From NCBI GenBank assembly GCA_001792895.1, contig MARA01000001.1, positions 1,116,001 through 1,180,000 of the forward strand: a stretch of 64,000 nucleotides of DNA, read 5' to 3'. Origin of the DNA: Lentinus brumalis (Eukaryota; Basidiomycota; Agaricomycetes; Polyporales; Polyporaceae). The number at the start of each line of letters is the position of its first letter. Position 1 is the first letter of the stretch. The notes beneath the pieces were generated by a model that saw only the letters and a list, made by a program, of their open reading frames with translations, did no database searches and was not told the origin of the DNA. A program made the position numbers and the translations under genes. This document shows positions 56,434 to 64,000 of the stretch, piece after piece.

Positions 56434-58859
56434 TCACTGAATGACAGAGACCCGGAGCGGCATAACAGAGCCGAGCTCGTACAGCTTGTCCCGCACGATG
56501 GGAACCATCACACCCGCAGGAAGCCGCACAATGTCGTAGTCTTCCTTGGGGGGAGCGAACTCGAAGTTCTCCAGCAACTCAACAGTAAGGGCTTGCATCT
56601 CGATCAGGCTATGGGGATTGTCAGCATGCGGAGCGCGAACATTCATGGTTGCTTACGAGAAACGCCAGCTGTGTGACAGCTACATCAGCAGGCTGTCCAT
56701 TCCATGTAGCCACATAGCACTCACCCGATGCAACCTCGGACACCAGCGGCTGTATGGAACGGTTAGACTCGCAACCCCTGCATTCCCGGAGCTGACACTC
56801 ACAGAAGGTCATCCTGTCGACAGAGGAAGTGCTGTAAGTATTCGCACGTGCCGGAGAGTTACTTGAACACACTCACAAGTTTCCGAATACGCCAACCCTG
56901 ATCTGCTTGGTCGGGTCGATACGCAAGAAACGGTCCGGGTTCCACTCGTCGGCATCCTCCCCCCATACCGAACGGAGTCTGCCGTCAGGTGGTCAGCACC
57001 GCAGATACTGTGCCATCGATTCTGCGGACGAACGGACCTGTTGTAACCAGCCACCGAAACGTTGAACCATTGGCCGGCCTTGATGGGGATTGCGTGGATC
57101 TCTTCGCCTGTCGTGGTGATGATAGGTTCAGACAGAGGAAGGATGTCGTCTTTCACCGCGCAACGTTGTATGTTGAAGACGATAGGATGAAACCGAAGTG
57201 TTTCCTGGAGTGCAGGCAGTGAGCTGATGTGACCTTCTGGGCAGCAGCAATCGCATACATACCTTGATCGCGTTCATAACGGCAGTCATCGAGTCAAGAT
57301 CCTCCATGGTGAACCTACTCACGCCGCGCGCGAGCATTGCCTGGCGAGCCGCCTTAATTTCGGCACGCATCTTAGCCTGATAGTCGGGGTGCTTCGCGAG
57401 TTCGTAGAGCATCCAGGACAATGTGCTGGCTGTCGTCTCGTGGCCGGCGAAGGTGAGAGTCTGCATCTCGGCGATCATCTCGTCGTCAGCCAGCTGGGTC
57501 TTGGGATCCTCGGAACTGTTGGCCTTGACTACCAAAGAATCAGCCGATAAAGCGCGAGAGTACACGGTAGCAATACTCACTCAAAATGCCCAGAACGTCC
57601 TTGGGCGTGTCCGTCTGGCCGGAGCTCAGCACTTCCCGCGTCTTCTGGCTGAAGAGTTCCCTCCCGATCCTTTGTACAGTACGAGCCATACGACGGGCTG
57701 AAGTGTGCGACTTGATCGGGGTGTACGGCACGATGCGGAGGAGGAAGTCCGGAAGATAGTTCCACAGACTCCGGTAAAGGATCAGCCATTTCGAAGGATA
57801 CAGTGCGGTATCGAGGCTGTAACATATCAACAGTCAACAAGAGGCACTTCGACATGAACTACTCCGAGGAAAACCCACAAGAGTCCTGAGTACGCCTTCA
57901 TCAGTGGGCTCTCTTTGTCGCTGAGGCCACCATAGTCATAGTCAAAGGCGGCTGGAAGGCGCTCAGCATGTAGCCGGTGTAGTTTTGACTGCTAGATACT
58001 CACCTTGTCCGATGATATCCAAGGTGGTTCTCGCCAACCACTTGTTGATGAATACTGTCTTGTCTGGGTCCCCCTCCACTTCCGGCTTCAGCTTCTCGCA
58101 CATCTGCGGCGAAGAAATGGTCAACGCCCATTCGCAGCCGCTGACATGGCTCGGTCGACGCACCTTGAGACCAACATCTTGAAACAGGCTGAGGAAGGAC
58201 CGGAGCTGAGGAGCGCTGAACGCCGGATTCATGATCTTCCTGTGTCGATGATGTTGTTCTCCTGTGAATCACCAGCATTAATAAGAACGCCGTGCGGCAA
58301 AGTGAACCGAGGTGGATACTTGTACCTTCTACGGCGACAATGCCTGGGCCGAGGAACATCTCGGTAAGTAACAGCAAGTCCTTACGCTTGCCGTAGTTGT
58401 AACCGGATTTCATGAAGATGTGTTGCAGAGCCTGAGAGCGACTCAGGTCAGCTGGGGGACTCTAATTGCGGCTATCGGCGTACCTTGGGATCAGCTGTCA
58501 TCAGCTGTTGGGTCTATCACGGCCGGGATGTTAGCACGGGGGCATGGGATTCGGAACCACAGGAAGCTGATTCCGTACACCTAGGTGACCGCCGATACGC
58601 CAAGTGGCACCGTACTCCTTCATCCATTGGAAGTCCAGCTCCCCAACTTCATTCTGGCGCGTCAGCGCAACGCCGTGGCCTGCGAAAAGACGTGTCAGTT
58701 CTTCGAGGCGTAATTCTCGATGGACTGCGTACCATGCAACCACGAGGGGGACGGGGGCCCGCGGATGTTGTCCAAATTCCCGGAGCGGCGACGACGCACG
58801 GCACCTATGACAATCACGATAAACGAGAGAAACGCGGTGAGCAAGAGAGGTTCCATCAT
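56434..58859 (-). CDS. Cytochrome P450 monooxygenase, membrane-anchored
   Basis: Start ATG 58,857-58,859 (MMEPLLLTAFLSFIVIVIGA) gives an ER signal anchor, then RGPPSPSWLHG (proline hinge), ELDFQWMKEYGATWRIGGHL, LMTADPKALQHIF, the I-helix TLTFAGHETTASTLSWMLYE (near 57,440), the K-helix ETLRFHP (ExxR, near 57,200), the meander RSVWGEDADEWNPDRFLRID and the haem loop FSAGVRGCIGWRFSLIEMQA with the cysteine ligand. The haem loop is spread over four exons, including a 25-nt exon (56,725-56,749) and a 12-nt micro-exon (56,657-56,668). The protein ends LYELGSVMPLRVSVIQ. All core motifs are present, so it should be active with a P450 reductase. Substrate unknown; no cluster partner genes are adjacent. 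Confidence 0.9.
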
Positions 58860-60072
58860 GACTGGAGCAGGCGACCTGTGTAGGTCAAGTCTCCTTTACG
58901 AGCATTCCACAGAACGTCTGAGCTCGCTTTGTATACAGGGCGACATTGCGCATGACACGATGGTCCTGACGGAGAGAGGCCCCTCGGGCGGAGGAAAAAC
59001 ACCCGTCGGCAATGAATAGGCTGTCACGACGACATCTAAACAGTATGTCAATAGCCAGCCATGAACGGTAGCCCATTCACTCACGCTTATCAATCTTATG
59101 TGTTGAACATTACAGGCTTGACATGGACATCTGCATGCTTATCCTGTGTCAGGACGGATAGATTACCGCTCCAAGATCGCCGAAACCTGGGTGAGCTCTT
59201 AGTCTCGTAGCAAGAGCCTCTGCGTGTCCGTGTGAGGGGTTTGCGTCGAATCCAGGTGGCCGATGCGGTCGCTGGACAACATGGCCGTTTGCGGGAGACG
59301 CATATGTAAGCACACGCCGTGAGGTGCGAAGGGAAGCGCACCTGTTCTCCCACCTGGAGGCAGAATTTTGCCAGAAATGGGACGGACGAGATGTCCCGTC
59401 GGGCCGTTTTGAGCGTCGCGATGACAGCGTAAGTCAATGTCATCGACATCGTGCGAACCATATCTGTAACTCACCGCGGCGTCGGTAGGCGTAGTCGTCA
59501 ACGTTTCAAAGTTCGGAACCGTAAACGGTAACTATGTGTAGAGCCACTGATCCAACGCGGCGCTGGTCGCCACTGAGCTCGGATACCTGTCAGTGTCAGA
59601 ATCTAGCGTACACGGTGGTTATGCAAGTGCGAGGGATCCGAGGGATCGTGTTGAGTTGATGTTCAGTCGTCGTATAGAACAGATGCGAGGGTCTTCGATA
59701 CATCGTAGTTTCAGGCACGACACTGGGTATCCTGATGAACCTGGGATGTGCAGTTTGTGGTCAATGGGGGTTCGGAATGCAGAGCACCAACTACTGACCG
59801 AATGCCCACGATGGCATGGCCCTCTGAGGTGCTCAAACCAAATGACCTGTAAGTAGTAACAGCGGCGCCGGACAAGCTGTGCCGCGAGCAAGCACCAGCA
59901 ACATCGGAGGCTGCATGTTGTTGAAAACTTGTTGAATGTGTCGGGGATGCTTGTCGCTATGGACAACAACATCAGACATAAATGCATTCAACTCGAAACT
60001 CGACATAACAGCGGCAGGATTCCGATCCATGTGATACACAAAGCAATAAGTTACTCGCCAAAGGATCCGCAA
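58860..60072. other. Intergenic region, no supported gene
   Basis: About 1.2 kb between the P450 start and the phosphatase stop, both on the minus strand. Frames of 80-120 codons exist on the minus strand (59,096-59,987) but have no motif and overlap one another. A missed small gene is possible. Confidence 0.3.
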
Positions 60073-62325
60073 TCAATCAAAGTCTCCGACAACCTCCCTC
60101 TCATCCTGCGCGAGGACCACCTCGCGGTCAAGGTAGAGCGCCTTGACAACCTCGGTCTCCGTCCATATCTTCTCCCCTAATGTATTGAGCGCATTAGGAG
60201 TGAGGTTGTACGTGACCGAGAGTGCCGAGAGTGCCCCGCCATAAGCATGCGAGATACCTGCGTCATGTCGGTCAGAATCACACCTGCCTGGCTCTCTACG
60301 GGCAGACTTACCGGTGTCGATGATGATAATCTTCCCATCGCACCGCGATACGATTTTCTGCGAACAGGTTGAGTGCGGGTGCAGCCACAAAGCACGCAAT
60401 TAACATACCTGGAAGTCTGGCGTGTGTCCCATCACCATCCTCCGCGTGCCCGTCTTCTTGAGCACGTCGTCGACCTCCTTGCAGACCTTCTCCTCGGGAT
60501 CCAGCGCCCAGCCGCGGTACCACAGTGGTCCGTCCCCACCATAGAGACGCTGCTCTGCCAGCGTCGTGTCGTGCGGCAGACCAGGGTACGGGTAAGGGGG
60601 GTGGGGAGGTGGCTGGGGGCGGTGTTGCAGCTTATGGAGGAGCGAGGCAGAGATCTCGTTGATCCGGGATGGGAAGGGCGTCAAGTCAGGATAGCTCGGC
60701 GCGAGGCCACCGTGGACGAACGAGATAGCGGCATGGGAGAGCGGAAAGTCGGCGAGAGAGGGAGACGCAGGGTCGTAGTCCGTGTTAGGCGGTCCCAGGG
60801 CGGGGTGCAGCGGGAGACGGGAGGTAGTGGTGTAGTTGGTCGCCCAGGTGCGTCCAATGCGGCCCGTGGAGAGCATCTCCTGGCGCGCTGAGACAGACCC
60901 GAAGGTCTTGATCTCCGAAGCGTGAACATACCTGGTAAATAGTTAGTGACCAGGGTATGAACACGGAACAGGCCAGTCTCGAAACCAGCAACAGAGACGA
61001 GACGATGCCCCGTCTGTCTGACCTCTCCGCGTCCAGATATCTAGCATAATTCAAGTTTGGCGCTATGGATGTACAATGCGGCCTGCTGTCCAAGACGCAG
61101 CATCGCTCCCTTCGAATGAACCGCGGGGCGCATTGCATCGCCACGGCTCGAACAGAGGACACGGCATACGTTGGCGGCCGTAGTGACATCCGTGACGAAA
61201 GCCGGCTGAAAGGTGGGGCAGCAAGGGATAGGATAGAGTTGGTCGTAGTGGACAGGTACGTCAATTGTCATGGGACGGGGAGCGTAGCAGAGAACGGCAG
61301 TAGACAGACACGCAGGCGGATGAACTGGAAGGAACGTTGGAGCTTGGGTGCGAGGAGAAACGGAGGTGACCGGTGACGAATAGCAAATAAGCAGGTCAAC
61401 GAAAGTCACTGCCCTACACCTGTCTATACCAATCTCAATAGACGGTTAGGGTCGTGTCTTGTTCTGTCATGATTGGGGGGTGGGTCCGTTCTCCTCCCCG
61501 TTTTGTCCACGCCCTAACCGTCTGGGAACGAGACTAGGTATACGTAGGCGTGTCTTCGTAACCCGGGTAGAGGCGCGGTCTGGTAGTAGGAGCAGGTAGA
61601 ACGACACGATGATGTAGCTCCTGGCATCTCCGCGAGAAGCAACAATGCGAAGTGATGAAGCAGCAGTCACAGCGGTTCGCGTAGCTGAGACAATATGCGT
61701 AGCCACGACGTACCTCCAGTCACCAATAACATTCATCCACTCATGATTACCCAAGTGCGACAGGACCGTCCCACCGACGGCCGACGCCTGGTCACGGAGT
61801 TTGTCCATCCAGTCGTACAGCTTGATGGTATCATCACCTCTGATGGCAAGCGTTATGCGATGACCAACTGCCTATATGCGCATATACACACCTGTCAATG
61901 ATGTCCCCGGTCTGCACGAAGAAGTCAACCTCTCCGGACCAATCGCCGTTCTCATCGACCACTCCGGCCATCTGGAGCACCTCCAGCGCGTTCGGCATGT
62001 CCCCGTGGAGGTCCCCAACAGCGACGATCTTCCTTGTGAACTGGCCTTTGGTAGAGTCGGTGTGTGCTGCTACCGGGACATGTCCGTGCTGCTTGGGGCG
62101 GTGGTGGTCCACAAAGTCGGAGGCTTGCAACGGTTTCTGGCCAGAGTCATGGGAGTGTCCATCGTCGTATGCTTGCTGTGAGTTCTCGTTGTCTGGGTGG
62201 ACGGCAAGAGGCCAAGACAGCGGGAGACTGGCGACGAGGTCGAAGACGGGAATGAAAGAGCGGCAGACCCAGAGGACGCTGAAGACGGGGATGAGCACAG
62301 CGAGGACGGTGAAGACGCGTGGCAT
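60073..62325 (-). CDS. Shewanella-like Ser/Thr protein phosphatase (calcineurin-like metallophosphoesterase)
   Basis: ATG at 62,323-62,325 opens MPRVFTVLAVLIPVFSVLWV, an N-terminal membrane anchor. The phosphoesterase core follows: KIVAVGDLHGDMPNALEVLQ, AGVVDENGDWSGEVDFFVQT, GDIIDRG (split by an intron), LSHLGNHEWMNVIGDWRYV, AISFVHGGLAPSYPDL and RMVMGHTPDF, giving the metal-binding D-x-H, GD--DR, GNHE, and two His motifs. The W-S-G and LGNHE-MN--GD-RYV pattern marks the SLP group of PPP phosphatases (bacteria, plants, some fungi). The C-terminus reads IIIIDTGISHAYGGALSALS and ends EREVVGDFD at 60,073. Likely a type II protein facing the secretory lumen. Substrate unknown. Confidence 0.87.
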
Positions 62326-62662
62326 GGCGGATTATGTGCGGTGCATACGTGCACGTCGGCGGTCGTCGTCGGTCGTCGTGATGAGCAGAGCAGCGAGCGC
62401 GACTGCAAGACACGAAAGCAGCAGTTCACGTCACTTCCCAAAGAAGAAGACGCTAAGTGCTTACGTCAGCAGTAGCCGGTGCGTGAAGCGCCCAATTACC
62501 CCGGGCTTGCGAGCGAGGCTGAGAACGCGCCTGCCAGAAAACCACAACTACCGTGACCGGTGTCCGCAGCTCGTCAGCTGCCTTCCCTTCCTTCGTCCCT
62601 ACTTCCATCTCCCCCGCATGCTCTCCTGCTGAACGACCACCGCGAGCACATCTCTCGGCGAC
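62326..62662. promoter_or_regulatory. Divergent promoter between phosphatase and aspartic protease
   Basis: 337 nt between two divergent ATGs. Pyrimidine-rich on the plus strand just before 62,663. No gene seen. Confidence 0.35.
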
Positions 62663-64000
62663 ATGCTCCCCCTCTTCCTCGTCCTCTCCATTCTTGCCTT
62701 CTTCGACGGCGCCGACGCCTCCTATTCCGTCCCGCGCTGGAGGCCGGACCTGCGCAGGAATGGTCTGATAACGGGGCAGAGAACAACTTCGCATCGCCGC
62801 CAGGTCCTCGAAGGCATTGCTACTGATGCGCCAGTCACGACCAACTCGACCATCGTCCCGGTCGTACTTGCTTCGGACAAGCAGTGAGTGCTTCCTTGTC
62901 GTGGAGGGAGGCTCTGTGGAGGCGGACTTGACGCGCAATCACAGGACATACTATGCGCTGTCAACCGTTGGAAATGTCAGCCTTCAGCTCGCCCTTGACA
63001 CGGCCTCGGCGGACGTCTGGGTCGTGTCCTCGCAATGCACGTCCAGCGCATGCAACCTCCCAAAGTACCCGCTCTCGTTCCAGAGCTCGACGTTCGTTCC
63101 AGTCAACAACAACCAGACCTCTTTCAGCATCAGTTTCGCTGATACAACAGGTGTGTCTGTTCTTGTGCTTTGCACGGTTTCCGTCTGAATGTTCCCGGTG
63201 TAGGCGCGCAAGGCTTTGTTGCGCGGGAGTCTGTCTCCATTGGGAATCTTACCGTCCCACAACAAGCTCTCGGTGAGTGCGAAGCTTCATTCCTGCTAGT
63301 CTCGAATCGAGATGGTTGGGACCGGTTCACAAAGCAACCAAGACGAGAGCAGGACCGGTCTCTGACCGTTTAGTGAAGGCTGTGTGAAGGCCGTACAGGA
63401 CAAGGCAGGGCGCATCCTGTACGGCTGGATTTTGGACTAGGTCTCTGCGGTTCCCCGTCCTTGTACTGCGGACCGCGCGCCAGACAAGGCCGATATATTT
63501 GGCAATTGCTCTCACCGAGTCGACGTTACTGATGAGCTCTTTTCGTGCAGGCCTGGCGACATCCTCCAACGTAACGTTCGCTGATGAGGTCAGCGGTGTG
63601 CTCGGTCTGGGTTTTCCCAGGTTATCGACCATATCTAACACTGTCGCAAACGGTACGTAACGTGCTGTGCGTGGAAATGCAGAGGTTCATCGGAATTCAG
63701 CCACGTCGTTCTTCGCGAACCTATCGGAGAGCGGTGGGCTCGACTACCCGCTGTTCGGGTTGAGCCTCACGCGCGATTCCAGCGGCACCCTCACCTTCGG
63801 TAAGCTTCCCGTTCTCCTCGGGATGACATTGAGTACGAGCTTCCTCCGCAGGCGCGATTGACGGCTCTGTTGTCGCTAACCGCAGCCTCATCGAATGGAA
63901 CGAGGTCGTACCCTTCGCGCCATTCCTCGGTTCAAGTGACAACTCTTCGACCTATCTCCAATGGGCGATCGTCCTAGATGGGATCTCGGTAAGTCCCGTC
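62663..64000 (+). CDS. Pepsin-like aspartic protease, family A1 (cut by right edge)
   Basis: ATG 62,663 starts a signal peptide (MLPLFLVLSILAFFDGADAS) and a basic propeptide (RWRPDLRRNGLITGQR). The first catalytic segment reads LQLALDTASADVWVVSSQC; the usual DTGS is DTAS here. Then come a loop with paired cysteines (CTSSACNLPKYPLS), SFSISFADTTG, RESVSIGNLTVPQQAL, FADEVSGVLGLGFPRLS and LDYPLFGLSLTRDSSGTLTF with WAIVLDGISV, all A1 hallmarks. The frame runs to an intron donor at the window edge; the second catalytic aspartate lies beyond it. Several short introns. Probably secreted or vacuolar; many N-glycosylation sites (NST, NVS, NQT). Confidence 0.85.

Noticed and set aside
59096..59987. Minus-strand frames between the P450 and phosphatase genes
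   Set aside because: No conserved motif, overlapping frames and no consistent exon chain; kept only as an unresolved interval.

Overview
The window looks like a piece of a basidiomycete genome, most likely Agaricomycetes. Genes are dense and cut by many short introns (mostly 45-70 nt with GTRNGT donors). The families present fit that group: a seven-helix DUF6534 membrane protein, an APH-like kinase of the expanded fungal type, a class II P450, a GH5 exo-beta-1,3-glucanase, a Bqt4-like APSES protein and a Tad-type LINE. No bacterial operon signals, rRNA, convincing tRNA or CRISPR array was seen.

Left host block (1-27.6 kb). In order: the start of a secreted protein (minus strand, cut by the window edge), a PA2G4/Ebp1-like protein (+), the small KEOPS subunit Pcc1 (-), an APH-like kinase (+), a DUF6534 membrane protein (-), a Bqt4-like nuclear-envelope protein (-), 6-phosphofructokinase (-), a Wss1/SPRTN-type WLM metalloprotease (+), a DUF3421 protein (-), a PalA/Rim20-type BRO1 protein (-), two small hypothetical genes (+) and a secreted GH5 exoglucanase (+). 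These are unrelated housekeeping and accessory genes; I see no biosynthetic cluster.

Mobile block (29.5-51.5 kb). Two retroelements on the same strand lie about 580 bp apart in a gene-poor stretch. The first is a complete Ty1/copia LTR element (29,494-35,933) with two 567-bp LTRs that I could not tell apart and a 5-bp target duplication (GTTCG). The second is a non-LTR retrotransposon of the Tad/I type (RNase H present). An 18-bp target duplication (36,514-36,531 and 51,511-51,528) and a poly(A) tail bound it, giving a length of about 15.0 kb, roughly twice the usual size for such elements. In addition to a CCHC-knuckle ORF1 and an endonuclease/RT/RNase H ORF2, its 5' six kilobases hold three further ORFs of unknown function. 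Two of its ORFs contain apparent spliceosomal introns. This is the most unusual object in the window.

Right host block (51.5-64 kb). A hypothetical protein (-), glutathione peroxidase with two possible starts (+), a low-complexity/coiled-coil protein (-), a cytochrome P450 with micro-exons through the haem loop (-), a membrane-anchored Shewanella-like protein phosphatase (-) and the first part of a pepsin-like aspartic protease (+), cut by the right edge.

The frameshifts I could place in the two retroelements are nearly all single missing bases, mostly in homopolymer runs, while the neighbouring unique genes read cleanly. This looks more like incomplete consensus polishing of repeats than real decay. 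Splice sites were inferred by eye from reading frame, GT/AG signals and family knowledge; none was computed.
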